DNA of 64,000 nucleotides, from contig OX359282.1 in assembly GCA_947179155.2 (NCBI GenBank), forward strand, positions 12,424,533 through 12,488,532, read 5' to 3'. The position numbers and the translations under genes were made by a program. The notes below the pieces were generated by a model, which worked only from the letters and a program-made list of their open reading frames with translations, did no database searches and was not told the origin of the DNA. This DNA is from Hedera helix (lineage: Eukaryota > Streptophyta > Magnoliopsida > Apiales > Araliaceae). This document shows, in pieces, positions 20,686 to 32,553 of this stretch. Numbering within the stretch: position 1 is the first letter of the stretch; the number at the start of each line of letters is the position of its first letter.

Positions 20686-21382
20686 ATCAACCTGGATAAA
20701 AATTCCGCAGCGGAATGGTATGGGGGAGATGGTGATCTATCTGAGAAGAAGATCAACAGAACCCTCCGGCACTGAAGGAGCCGGACCAGAAGGACAGAAG
20801 GAGTCGGACCTCCAGTCAGACGACTTGGCCCCACGGGCCCCGCAGTCATCATCAGCTGGCCCCACGGGCCCCGCAGTCATCATCAGATGCGCATGCATCT
20901 GACAAAGTCACCAGACAGCATAAAGCAAAAGCAGATGTTGTCCCCCAGTCAATCAGCATAAAGTAAAGTTAAAGGAATCTACTTTTAACTTTTACTTTTG
21001 CTTTTACTTTTACTTTCACTTTAGTAAATGTAAAATGTTTCTTACTTTAGTAAATTACTTTTACTTTGTACTTTTACTCCAGTAAATGTAATAGTGAATC
21101 CTGTGTGATTCAATAGTAATTTACTTTTCAGTTTTCTATTTAAACGAACTCAAGTGTTAGAGTTCTTTAGGTTTTGTTCTAGCAGAACAACCTCACTAGG
21201 AGGTTCGCTCTGCCTTCTCTCTACCTTCTCTCTCTAGTAAACGAAGAAGAAGCTTGTTGCTTCCTTCTTCTAGAAAGATGAAGCAGAAGTCTTCCATACT
21301 TCTGTCTTCCATTTATCTTGTAAACCTTCCACCAATGTATATATATAAAGAAAGAAGAATCATTTGATTACACTGGTCATCT

Positions 21383-21386
<4 letters not shown>
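20686..21386 (+). repeat. 701-bp direct repeat, copy B
   Basis: Second copy of 19257-19957, preceded by the purine tract and ending directly against the right (TA)n tract. The 54 bases that link copy A to the primer site are absent here. Confidence 0.9.

Positions 21387-21388
<2 letters not shown>

Positions 21389-21452
<64 letters not shown>
21389..21452. repeat. (TA)n microsatellite, right border of the viral cluster
   Basis: Pure TA tract of about 64 bp immediately after copy B, matching the tract at 11113-11159. Beyond it the C1 leader resumes with TTTCGG motifs. Confidence 0.85.
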
Positions 21453-21457
<5 letters not shown>

Positions 21458-23200
21458 GATTACCAAATTGGAAGAAGCAGTCACTGTTTCGGATTGTATG
21501 TATATATAGGTTGTCCCGAATTGTGTGTCACATGTGTGATACTTTCGGTTATATATATGAATTACCGCAACAGTGATACTTTCGGATATATATATATATA
21601 TTAATTACCCAAACAGTTTGGTAATTTTATATAAATTTTAAAATTTCAAAATAAAAGAGTTTATTTTGGATAATTTTAAAATAATAAAAATAAATAGTTT
21701 ATTTTTAAATAATTTTATAATTAAAATAAAAGGTTTATTTTAAACATGAAATTGGATTTCATGCAACTTTAATTGCCCATTAAATGATACCAATACATAT
21801 ATGGAATGTTTTATTTAATTCATGCGATGAATATTATTTATTGATATATATGTTGATATATATGATAATAAATGAGATTGATTATGGACTATTTGACCAA
21901 TGTGATTGGATTTAATTTTAAATGGATGCATGAATGAATGAGTTTTATAAATGGGGTCTGCGTACCTCGTCTTTCTAATTTTTCTTATGTATAATTCTAT
22001 CTCCCTCCTATGTACTTGCCCTTGACTGTTGATCAATGTTTCTTATTTATTATAAATAATTTGTAATAAGATTAGTTAGAATTATTTTGAAGAATTGGAG
22101 CAAAGGAGCAAGGAGCGCATGAAGACTCATTTGTAATGGAGCCCAAATTTAAATGTAATAGTTATATTTAATTTAATTTATTCTTGCACCCTAGGTTTGA
22201 CCTTTTGGTTCACTTGGTGGCTCTAGTGAACCAAACTAGAATAAAAGTCCATAATCAATCCAAGTAGAATATAGTATTCTATACGTGCATGCTTGTTTAT
22301 ATATATTATATATTATCCAAACATGCTTCGCATGTTAAATAATATGACGCGTATTTTATATATATATGTGCATGCGCGCTAAACAAGATGAGACAATTAA
22401 TATTAACAAACCCCTCATGATGTAGAATAAATATTATTTATAAAATGAATTAAAATGTTTAATTCATGAATTAAAAGGAGTTTAATTCAATTAAATAAAA
22501 TTAGAATTGTTCTAATTTATTTATTCTACTACTAAAATATTAAGTTGTAACGTTCAAAGATATTTGGAATATCGAACGTTGCCTTCTAGCATGATAAAAC
22601 GATAGAGTATCAAATAATCAATATACGTTTGTTGTGCACACACAAGGCTTATATCGATCATTTGAGATGTTGTTTTATCACATTTGATGCTTATAAGAAA
22701 TTGAACATTACTGTTTTGTTGTGCACACACAAGGGCAGTATTTTTCTCTTCATTTATATGGAAGTGCTAGGTCTGACTTAACTTAGATAATATTGATTTG
22801 GATGTGCACACACATGATCATAATAATTTAAGAGGCAAAATACAAGGAGTTACATGTTGATGTAATTGACAAAAGTTGTCTACCTATTTATTTATATATA
22901 GTTTGTTGTGCACACACAAGGCTATATACATTTAAAATAGGATCCTTATTCTCACTAGCAAGTTTTTAATTAGATTTGCCGAACTATATAACTAGAGGGT
23001 AATATAGTTTGATGAAAATAGTGGGAGACACCATTTTAAATAAAGACCTAATTAACTTGGTGATTAATAAAATGAATGCATGTTAATGTTGTTATTAATT
23101 CACTTAAAGAATATTGCTATGTTTAATTCACTAACACTGCATAGCATATTAGATGCTAACAATTAATCGAACCGAATTGTTCAGATTGATTAAACAAATT
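21453..23200 (+). other. C1 non-coding leader, right of the viral insertion
   Basis: About 1.75 kb without coding signal. TTTCGG occurs three times near the start. A phrase TTGTTGTGCACACACAAGGC occurs at 22629-22648 and, with small changes, at about 22716, 22800 and 22903, spaced 82-104 bp. It is near-palindromic around GTGCAC. Confidence 0.6.
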
Positions 23201-23204
23201 TGAG

Positions 23205-23985
23205 AAAATTTCTCAATGCTGAAAAGCTAGCAAATATCCTTAATTTGCCTATTCCTGCAAACGTTGTAGACTATGCCTATGAGGAAGATATTGTTATTTT
23301 AAGAAATAACAAGATGATGCAAAGATGGCTCAATGCATCATGCTCGCATCCATAAGTATTTAGTTACAGCGTCAACACGAGAAAATGGATGCACCTACTA
23401 TATTGTTGCACATTCAATAGTTGTTTGGTGAGCAAAGTAGGTCAACTAGATATAAGATATCTAATGAGCTCTTCCAATCTATAATAACTAATGGCACTAC
23501 AGTAAAGACACGTATCCTAAAGATGATCAATCTGATTGATCAATTAGGACACCTAGGTTTTGTCAAAGATGGAGAGTTGAGTCAAGATTCGATCTTGCAG
23601 TCACTCGTTGACTCCCTTTCACAAATTGTTGTGAACTTTAACATTAATAAGCTTGAAGTCAGTTTACCTGATTTGCTTAAATATGTTGAATAAGTTGAGA
23701 GTCACTTTCCTTCCAAGAAAGACCAAGTCTTACTAGTAGATGAATCTTCTAAGTTGAAGAAGATGGCCAAAGGTGTTTATGAGGAGTCAGAAAAGATAGA
23801 AGGCAAAAGAAAGGCTAAACAAAGGACATAAATAAAAGTGATCCCGAGGGCAAAGGAGTTTGCTTTCATTGCGATAAGCTGGGACACTGGAAGAGGAACT
23901 GCAAGGAGTATCTTGTAGTAGTTAAGCAGAAGAAGCTTAGTGAAGCTTCAACTGCAGATATAGATTTGTTCATAATAAAATAGAA
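23205..23985 (+). pseudogene. C1 gag remnant (Copia Gag)
   Basis: Decayed Copia Gag. Recognisable pieces are a frame with YEEDIVILRNNKMMQRWLNA near 23276, a 90-codon open stretch (23421-23693) with the typical 'MINLIDQLGHLGFVKDG' region of Copia Gag, and a canonical CX2CX4HX4C zinc knuckle CFHCDKLGHWKRNC (23861-23902). Several stops and frame changes separate them, so no full Gag can be made. Confidence 0.75.
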
Positions 23986-25259
23986 CTTTCTATAAGTCAA
24001 ATTTCTACTTAGGTATTAGATACCGGCTAGTGGGCTCACATATGCAAGTCGTTGCAGAGACTAAGCAGAAGTAGAAAGCTAAACAAATGATAAGTAATCA
24101 TGTGCTGGGGAATGAAGCAAAGGTTGCTGCATTAGCCATGGGAGCTTATAGTTTAGCACTGCTTACGGGCAAGCCTATTAAGTTAGTAAGTTGTTACTAG
24201 GTTCCAATTCTTAGAAACATTATTTCAGTTCCATGTGATGACAAGGAAGGGTTTTTGACATCATAATAATGAACAATCGTTGTTCTGTTTATAATGATAA
24301 TGTTTTATTTAGAACTGGTTGATTACTTAATGGACTTTGTATACTTGACTTACATGAAAATATTTCAAAATTGAACAAACTAAAGGCAAAGAGATGATAT
24401 GGATCATACCTTCATGCAATACTGTTAACTCGATCATGTTAATGAAACAAGACTAAACAAGTTGTATAAAGATAGGTTTTTTGAGCCTTTTGATTATGAA
24501 TCAAATACAACTTGTGAATCTTATATCATGGACAATATGACTAAATCTTCATTTAGTGAACATGGAGAGAGAGTTACAAAGTTGTTAGAGATGGTATACA
24601 CAGTCGTGTGTGGGACCTATGACAACAAATGCAAGTGGAGGGTATTAATTCATTACTTTCACTGATAATTCTAGATTTTGATATATGTATTTGATGAAAT
24701 ACAAATCTAAATCATTTGAAACGTTCAAAGAATTCAAAAGTGAAGTATAGAAACTAAAGGCCAAAAGTATTAAAGTTCTTTGATTAGATCGAGAAGGGAA
24801 TACTTAAGCAATAAGTTTCTAGATCATCTTAAGCGAAATAGTATTCTCACATAATGGACATGGTGATGATCCATGATGAGTTATACCAATCTTCCAGTAT
24901 CCTTCTAGGGTTATACCTTAGAAACGATCGCATATCTACTAAATCAGATACCTTCTTATTTCCTCCTCAAGACTTGATATGAGTCATGGATAGGGAGGAA
25001 ACCAAGTCTTAAGTATGTTAAGATTTGAATTGTCCAGCTTATGTCAAAAGGTTTGACAGTGATAAGCTTAAGACAAGATCTGATAAGTGTAAACTTGTGG
25101 GATATCCTAAAGAAAGTTTAGGGTATCACTTCTATAATCCAACTAACTAAAAGGTGTTTGTTGAAACACGCTGCCTTAGGAAAAGAAGTTTTTCCTTAAA
25201 GGGTTAGTGGGAGTAAAATAGATCTTGAAGAAGTTCAAGAATCACAAAACACTACAGAT
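23986..25259 (+). pseudogene. C1 protease-integrase remnant
   Basis: After the knuckle, a frame shows VLDTG (about 24016), the retropepsin active-site motif, followed at once by a stop. Near 24450-24665 there is a GAG-pre-integrase-like stretch (LYKDRFFEPFDYES...). Further pieces of the integrase core follow (AYVKRFDSDKLKTRSDKC around 25039-25092). Stops are frequent and parts of the catalytic core are missing. The region is cut at 25264 by solo LTR S2 and continues at 29105. Confidence 0.65.
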
Positions 25260-26690
25260 CAAGTGTAGCGACCCGAAATATTTTAATATAGAGAAATCGA
25301 ATTATTGGCTGTAATTATAAATTTCTAGAGGATTAAATTAAATCATTATATGATGGCTTGGTTTATTTAATTATGTGTTGAAGTAATTAAAGGAATTTAA
25401 GGAAGGTTCAATTAATGAGTTAATTAAATTAATGGACCAACCTAGGTTGTATAGTATCAAAGTTTGATAGGGTAAATAAGCTATGTGATTATTTAATTAA
25501 ATAGCTAGCAAGTTAAGCTAGATATGTAAATTAATTAATATGGTTATTAATTAATGAGATTTTGTAAACATTAATAATGTTATATTTATTTCCATTTGGA
25601 AAGTTATTGATAGTAGGGTATTAATATTTTATATTTCCACTAGGAATTTAATTTGGGCAACCCAAAGCTTAGTTGCAATGTAAGTAACAATTGGGCCACC
25701 CATTTGTTTAATTAACAAAACAAATAGTAGCCCAGCCCAAGAGTAATAACATAACCCGGTGGAAAAGTAAGAGTGCCACTCCTTTAGGGACAAAACCTCA
25801 GAAAAAGCAGAGCACGCGCAGTTTGTGCAAAGCTCAAGGAATCAGTGCTGCGAAAAGAAGGAACAAGTCAGGCATAGGGGAGGCTATAGGGTCCAACTCC
25901 TCAGAGTTGTTTAAGGCTGAGAGAGTGTTGTATAACCTCAGTCATTCCCTCATTTCCCCTTCGCGTTCATTTAGGCTAAGAGAGATATGGAGCTTGAGAA
26001 GTAAATGCAAACTTCAGAGGAGTTCATGTTGTTCGGAGAAGGCAGAATCTGAATGTAAATCATCTGTCAAAGATTGAAGGTATTATCCGGTTATTTTGAT
26101 TTAACTAGTTTTATGATATGTTGGATTAAGGAAGCAGAATATGCTAGAGTTGCATATGAGGTGTTTAAATGAGAGTAATGTAAACTTGGTAGTCAAATGT
26201 TGTTGAAACTAGTTAATGATTGAATCAGAACTAGAATAATGGTTTCGATTATTTTACCCAGTCAACATTAAGAGTCTGAACCACAGTTGGTCTGTACTCG
26301 GTGTTCATGTTCATAAAACTTTAGAATGGACTGGTGTATTGACTTATTATTGGTTTAGATGTGGTTTTCGGTTGGGAGAAATCTGTGTTAATGACCAAGA
26401 ATGGTCCAGACGATACAAGGTTGGAGTAGGTATGGAAGAGTCTTTGTTTACTTTAGATAATCAGTTTTTGAAGTTATTCCCATATGCTCACCAAGTGTTT
26501 GATTAACAGTCTAAGAGAATCGAGGTGGTTAAACCTTCTGTCCAATGATCTGTTTTCAAAATCAGAACCTCTTTAAGTAATATGTTAGACGTTTTGTTAG
26601 TCTAAAGAATAAACCAGAAAGGTTAAAATGAGTTTTGGTATGTTGTATGAAGCTAGTGTAAATCTGGGAATTTTCCTTAGTTGCGGTAAG

Positions 26691-27217
26691 AATCGTAGAG
26701 TGGTTGCACTCTGATCGTAGAGCTCACCCTTCAGCCAATGAATGACTTAACCAAGTCAGGAGAAAGAATAGTAGGGTAAACCTGAAAATCGTAGAGTGGC
26801 CTCAATCGGAAATCGTAGAGCCCACTATAATATTGAGAAAGAACTAAGCCGTGAGCTTAGGTGTAAATCATAGAGTGACTTCGTTTAGTTACTCGGTAAA
26901 TCGTAGAGTAAGCTCGCACAAGGGATCGTCGAGCAGTCTAAACCAGACTGGTGAATCGTCGAGTGGTTCCCACTCACAAATCGTAGAGTGACCCTAGTCA
27001 CTGAAAATCGTAGAGTGACACTAGTCACTGAAAATCGTAGAGTGACCCTAGTCACTGAAAATCGTAGAGTGACCCGAGTCACTGAAAATCGTAGAGTGGC
27101 CTTAGTCACTGAAAATCGTAGAGTCCACTCGAGATCGTAGAGTGTTTTGTACTCGCCGAGTCGTAGAACAGTCTGGACTAGTCTTGGAAAATCGTTGAGT
27201 GACCCCCACTCGACGAT
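26691..27217 (+). repeat. AATCGTAGAG repeat cluster with variable hairpins (S2)
   Basis: The word ATCGTAGAG recurs more than ten times. In the core (26987-27083) four units repeat every 27 bp, each with AGTGAC / GTCACT arms around a 4-nt loop. Outside the core the spacing varies, but the following bases are again self-complementary with other sequences: AGAGTG/CACTCT (26697-26712), GAGTGG/CCACTC (26961-26975), and an 11-bp stem with one wobble (27191-27217). A reading frame on the other strand is only the repeat translated. Confidence 0.85.
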
Positions 27218-28526
27218 CGTAGAGCTGCCAGCCCAGACAGTGTATTCAGGCCCTGAACCTCGGTTCAGTCGCCGGTTTCAGGAAACGTTTTATTAATTAA
27301 AATATTATTAACAGATTAATAATATTAGACAATGAGTAATTAATATCAAATGATTAATGATAACGATAAAGGTTTCATTGTAATTGAAACAAGGTATTTA
27401 ATTAATTATTGTGCAACAATAATTAAAGTGAGTTATATTCAATAATGAATAAGGATGGGTAAGTAATTAATTATTATTTAAGAGGTATTAAATAATAATT
27501 AAAGAATGATAAATATAAAAAGGTAATCACTTATTTTTTTAAACAAAGAAGGGTGATTAATTAGTTAATTACTATTTAAAGGATATTAAATTAAATAATA
27601 ATAAAAGAGAATTAAGGTTAATGAAATAATTGTTTATTTGAAGGTAAATAAACAAGTAAAGTTAAGTGAGTAAATTGTTTATTTAATTAATATTAAATAA
27701 ATAATGTGAAGAAATTAAAGGAATAATGAAGTGATTAAACAATTTATATTTAAATTGTTTAAGTCTTTAAATTTACTAAAGGTGTAAATTATTATTAAAT
27801 ATTTAATGGTGTTAAAATATTATTACTAGATTAATAATATTGGTAATTGAGAGAATATTATTAAGGGATTAATAATATTAATAACCAATTAAGGTGGTGT
27901 TCCGTACTTGAGTACAGTTGGTAACGTAGTGATGTATTATTAATGTATAATAATACTAATCCGTAATTAAAATATTATACAAGGAGGATAATATTGTCTA
28001 ATAAATTTTGAGTTAATAGATAAGAACTGCCGTGTGGTAGAGTCAATTCTTTTGTGAATGACAACTAAGTTCTCATGCACCTTCCTAATTGGCAGGCACG
28101 CGTTTTAGGGCTTGCGGATGCAGTAATTGGAATTGTATGAGCGTTAGTGATGGAACGCAGGACTTCAGACTGGTAGTGTAAGTCAATGCGCGTATCAGGC
28201 AAGTCTTTCAGTGATATTTGTTATCCCTACAAGTTTTCAGTGCTATGTGTTATTTGCATAAAGTATTATGTGTGCGCTTGTATGTGCAAACTGATTTCTA
28301 AATTTGTCTGTGTACGGTTATATGATGTTAATAGCTGATATATTTAATGCTATGATTTGTAATGTGTTATATGAGTTATATAACCTGGATATATTGACAT
28401 GCATGGTAAGCATGGGTAGATTTTATAAATGCAACGCATGATAAGCATGATGCCTAAGTAAATGCCAAGCATGGAGCATAAAGCATAAATTAAATGTAAC
28501 CTACGTGTTATGTGTTAGCTGTTGGA

Positions 28527-28572
28527 CTTGCTGAGCCGTCGTGCTCATTCTTGCTATTATAAACATTTTCAG
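28527..28572 (+). other. Conserved TGAGC/GCTCA motif with TTTTCAG (S2)
   Basis: CTTGCTGAGC-CGTCGT-GCTCATTCTTGC, then TTTTCAG ending at 28572, 527 bp before the LTR end. Confidence 0.6.
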
Positions 28573-29104
28573 CGAAGGGCGAAGAGTTCGAAGATTCCGA
28601 TAATCGCAAAGAGGATGTGCGAAGTTTATTTTATTAATAAAGGTTGTCACTAGAACTGTTTAAAGTCAACTTTGCATTTTGTGGGAATAATTACCATTTG
28701 GTACCATCCCGGATGTAAAGCCTTGTAATAGTATTGAAAGGTAGTTGTAGTTAACACGAGTGTTAATGTTTTGTAAACTCGTGTAATTAAAAGCAGTGAG
28801 TAAATAGTCATGTCGACTTATTGTTAGGATGCGAGTTTTGTTGCTCACAATTGGTTGTAATACACTAGGTCGTGGAATAAATGATCTGAGTTGTAGGATT
28901 CATGTAAAGATTGCGATTCTGAGACAAGGTTAAGTAAATGTCTTAAATTTTAAATTTACCAAGTTTTAACAACATGATTTTATTTAAATGTTGTGGTTCT
29001 AAGAGAAGGTTGTTCGTGTAACGACTTAAACTCAGGATTGAGATTACTTTTGACGGACCAGATCCGGGGTTATTGGAGACGGATTTTGGGGCTGTCACAT
29101 CAAG

Positions 29105-30591
29105 TGAAGGAATCTGTATAAGTAAATAAAGCTATTGTACCACAACCAAGTCATAAATATGGTTTAGTACCGAAGATACCTGCATGGTGTGGATTCATCA
29201 TAGATGATGATGATGAGGCACGCATCATAGTAGATGATGATCCAGTTACATATGATGAGGTATGAGTATTAGATACTCAAGAGAAATGACTGCTGATCAT
29301 AAAATCTAAATGGGTCTTTGGAGAAAGACTAAAGCATATGGCAAGGTAGAGACCTATAAGACCTAACTAGTGGTAAAAAGATTTCAAACAAGGTCAATGA
29401 GTTTACTAAAATGAAATTTTTCACTAGTGAAAATGCATATATAAATTCGGATTTTATTTGCAATTGTAGCTTACTATACAAAAGGATGCATGTATGATAC
29501 AACCAAGATGATTTATCTCTATACAGATGGAGTAAATCAAGTATGAAAGCTACAACGATCCAATTTTGGATTGAAGCAAGTTTCTCGAAGATGGAACATC
29601 CGTTTTGATGAGATAATCAAAAGGGTTTGATTATATCAAAGACGATAATGAACCAAGTGTGTACAAAGGTTAATGGGAGCACTGTGACATTCCAAGTATT
29701 ATATGTTGATATAATATTGATAACGAATAACATACCGATGCTACAATCAGTAAAGATGTGGTTGTCTAAACACTTCTCCGTGAAGGACTTGGGAGAAACA
29801 TCTTATATTTTGGGGATAAAGATCTATAGAGATAGATCTAAAAGGATGCTTGGCTTATCCCAAGGAACGTACATTGATTTTATGCTAAAGAAGTTTAGCA
29901 TGAAAGATTCCAAGAAAAGGGCTCATGTCGATGGGTTCTGGAATTATCTCTCGAAGAAGTAGGTTCCAAGAGAGAGACCGTATGAGTAAGATTCCTTATG
30001 CCTCAGCAATAGGATCTATCATGTACGGGATGATATGTACTTGACCTGATATAGCTTATGCATGATAAGCAGATATCAGTTCATTTCTGGAGAAGAATAT
30101 TAGAAAAGAATTTCTAAATGATGAGTTTGATATAAAACTAGAGGGCTTAACAAACTCAAGTTTGTTCAGACTAATCAAGATAACAGCATATCCGTTTCAG
30201 GTAATATGATTACCTTGAACGGTGCTGCAGTGAGTTGGAGAAGTTCCAAACTGCAAGGAGTTGCTGATTTAGTGACAAAGACATAGTAAATAACTATAAG
30301 TGAAGCTGTAAAGGTGATTGTTTAGTTCAACAAGTTCATTACAGAACTTATAATGGTTCTTAGTATTAAAGGAGTTTAATTTGCCAAAGAACCTAGGTCT
30401 CATCTGAAATCCAAACATATGTTGCAGCACTTTCATATGATTAGATGAATCATTGAAAATGAGACGACACCATAAATATGGCAAGCTCTTAGAACAGCAT
30501 TACAGATCCATTAACTAAAGCATTTACTAAGCAATTTGTACGCCACTTAGAGAAGAATGGTATAGGGATACCAAAGGGCGATTGGCTTTAG
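29105..30591 (+). pseudogene. C1 reverse transcriptase-RNase H remnant
   Basis: Decayed Copia pol. A 111-codon open stretch (29627-29962) contains the RT motif region, but the catalytic YVDD reads YVDI (second Asp codon ATA at 29711-29713). It continues with SVKDLGETSYILGIKIYRDR, typical of Copia. Beyond it are stops and short matches to Copia RNase H (GNMITLNGAAVSW near 30200) and the pol C-terminus before the purine tract. Enzymatically dead. Confidence 0.75.
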
Positions 30592-30605
30592 TGCAAGTGG
30601 GAGAT
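30592..30605 (+). other. Polypurine tract of C1
   Basis: 'tgcaagtgggagat' immediately before the TG of the 3' LTR, where plus-strand priming is expected. Confidence 0.7.
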
Positions 30606-32441
30606 TGAAAGTAGTATGCCCTCAAGCCAATCACATTTGATGTGATAAGCATATACTTTGTAATCTTGTTCGTTTATTAATAAAAGTATCAAGACATTTC
30701 TTTATTCATGATTAATTACTTGAATTAATCAAATGGATAAACCCATAGTTTTCGAGCAATGCTTTTAGAACCATGATGAAGATCATGCTAATGAGATCTA
30801 AATTCAAGATAGCTCAAAACTAAAATTGTTCCTAATTGTTGGATCACTAAAATAGGGATTAGTGAATCCGGATAGATTAGTACATACTATGCTTGCTCTT
30901 ATGAAGAGAATGATTGATCTCATAATCATTTGTGTAGAGACACTAAAGCAAGTATGTAGGTGCTTATTAGAGAATAAGTTCACTGAACGTGACTCGCTCA
31001 AGGAACACCTAATGGAGTCTTACTTGCCTGTCAATAGGAGTTCCTTTTGTGATAGTAGTACAAGTGATCCTTGGACTTGAGATCATCATAGTGTCTTGTG
31101 TATGATGAATTATGTTTTGACATATTCCTTAAAACCTTTAGGGTGTATCAAAGGGTATGATCGGATATAATAAGTCATACATGGAGATAGGTGAATGATC
31201 AACAAAGAATCTACCACTTCTAGTAAAAGAAGAGAATGTCTTATGCGATTCGATAAATGACAACTCAGTAGTCCTTGGCCAAGGCAGAATGAAAATTAGA
31301 AAGTAGTTTTTAATTTAAATTAATTAGAGTTATTCATTTAAGGATCGAAATGCATATAATCAAATAAAATAAGACTTGACAGTTATACCATGTCTTATAT
31401 TTGATTGGGACGTTGTGAGGTAGAAGGATTGAATTATACGGTAACTATTCGCTGAATAGGTTCTTTTGTGATTAAATGTTGAAATCTATATTATCTGGAA
31501 AGTCGTTGATCGCTAAGGGGGCTTACCCTTATTATGGAATAAATATTATTTATTTAAATAAATTAAATAGTTTAATTTATTTATATAAATAAGATTAGAA
31601 TAGTTCTAATTAAATTATTCTATAACCGGTTTAATATGGAGAACCTAAAGGGTCACACCGCAAAAGAAAAATAATTATTTAAGAAGTAAATGGCATAATT
31701 GTAATAATGAATTAAGTATATTTAATTTATACTATGTGGATAGAATAAATTAAATAGCTTAATATTTATTATTTAGTATTTTAGAAATACTAATTATAAA
31801 TTAATAAGAGGAGTCTTATTATTATTATTATTACTATTATCATTATTATTTAGTTCCTAAATGGTTTAGGAATTAATTAATAAGAGTACTCTCATAATTA
31901 ATAATTAAGTTCCTAAATAGTTTAGGAATTATAATTATTATATTAAATTAATTAAGTTCCTAATTAGATTAGGAGTTTAATTAAAAACCCTATTCCTAAA
32001 GGTGTTAGGAGGGTTTACTAAGTCTATAAATAAGAGAAGTCTTATTATGGATTAAGGTTACACACATACACTTCCATAAGTTTATGGGAGAGTACTCACA
32101 TATTCTCTAGAGAGAGAAAACTAGGGTTTGCCATCACCCACTTCTTGAATTATTGTTATTCCTTGGTGGATCACCTCTAAAGGCCAAACACTTGGGTGGC
32201 TAACATTGATCGTTGGAATCCAATCGGTGAAATTCAAGGAGATCGTGAAGGATTTGGAGGTGAACTTGTACCCGTTGAAGATTTGAGTTCTACAAGGGTA
32301 ATTCTCTAACTTCTTTATTAATTAATAATTGCGCATAAAGGTCGATCCTGGATTATGGTTTGTAAATTTTTAAATTTGATTTTACCATGCTTCCGCTATT
32401 TTGTGCAATTTGATTGAGTCTATGAATATTACAAACCAACA
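30606..32441 (+). repeat. 3' LTR of C1
   Basis: 1836 bp, same length and about 99.4 percent identical by eye to the 5' LTR. It is followed by the CTATT duplication, after which the ORF0 frame of G1 resumes. Confidence 0.95.
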
Positions 32442-32446
32442 CTATT

Positions 32447-32553
32447 ACCCTGCTAAGGAGGGCCAGACCTTGCACACTATTAGTAGGGGCGTGGTCAGGG
32501 CTATTGGAGATGAGGAGTACGACGATGCGGTTCATCGAGGGATGCACTGTTAG
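32447..32553 (+). pseudogene. ORF0 of G1, C-terminal part
   Basis: Continues the frame broken at 8876: after removal of C1 the reading is ...RVHYYPAKEGQTLHTISRG... and ends GMHC-stop at 32551-32553. The matching G2 segment (about 48870-48760, minus) reads VYYYPAEEVQSMHTISRSVV..., showing that this tail is a conserved part of the protein. Confidence 0.75.

Larger units (their letters stand above)
19257..21386 (+). mobile_element. Non-coding plus-strand pararetroviral arm with direct 701-bp repeats
   Basis: Divergent from the virus copy. Two 701-bp copies (19257-19957 and 20686-21386) differ at one base that I noticed, and their starts are 1429 bp apart. Between them are a second primer site on the plus strand (20013-20030), about 650 bp without a long ORF, and a purine tract GGCGGAAGGG (20672-20681). 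Each copy has an upstream tandem repeat or its equivalent, CTTTTAC/AGTAA-rich sequence and a TATA-like CTATTTAAACG (19708). That layout parallels the viral intergenic region. It could be a defective or second viral component, a head-to-tail partial dimer of a 1.43-kb circle, or a TRIM-like retroelement. Confidence 0.6.
25265..29099 (+). mobile_element. Solo LTR S2 (Gypsy, 3835 bp) inside C1
   Basis: TG...CA-bounded (TGTAGCGACCCG...GGGGCTGTCACA) with duplication TCAAG (25260-25264 and 29100-29104). No primer site or internal region, so a solo LTR. Contents: donor-like AAG/GTATTA at 26079/26080, a repeat cluster with variable hairpins at 26691-27217, AT-rich hairpins at 27295-27320 and 27808-27870, and the TGAGC/GCTCA motif at 28527-28572. 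It represents a different family from G1 and S1. Confidence 0.9.
8877..32441 (+). mobile_element. Copia element C1, inserted in ORF0 of G1
   Basis: Ty1/Copia LTR retrotransposon with perfect 5-bp duplications CTATT (8872-8876 and 32442-32446). LTRs are 1836 bp each (8877-10712 and 30606-32441). The primer site TGGCATCAGAGCC follows the 5' LTR and a purine tract precedes the 3' LTR. The body is split by the pararetrovirus cluster and by S2; without them the internal region is about 5.8 kb. Order gag, protease, integrase, reverse transcriptase, RNase H marks it as Copia. The coding regions are riddled with stops although the LTRs are almost identical, so it probably moved as a non-autonomous copy using proteins supplied in trans. 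Confidence 0.93.

Noticed and set aside
26885..27109. 74-codon minus-strand frame with repeated FSVTRVTLR
   Set aside because: It is the 27-bp hairpin repeat of S2 read in an open frame, with no independent sign of coding.
26987..27110. Regular repeats that could be taken for a CRISPR array
   Set aside because: The unit is 27 bp head to tail with no unique spacers, lies inside a plant LTR, and there are no cas genes.
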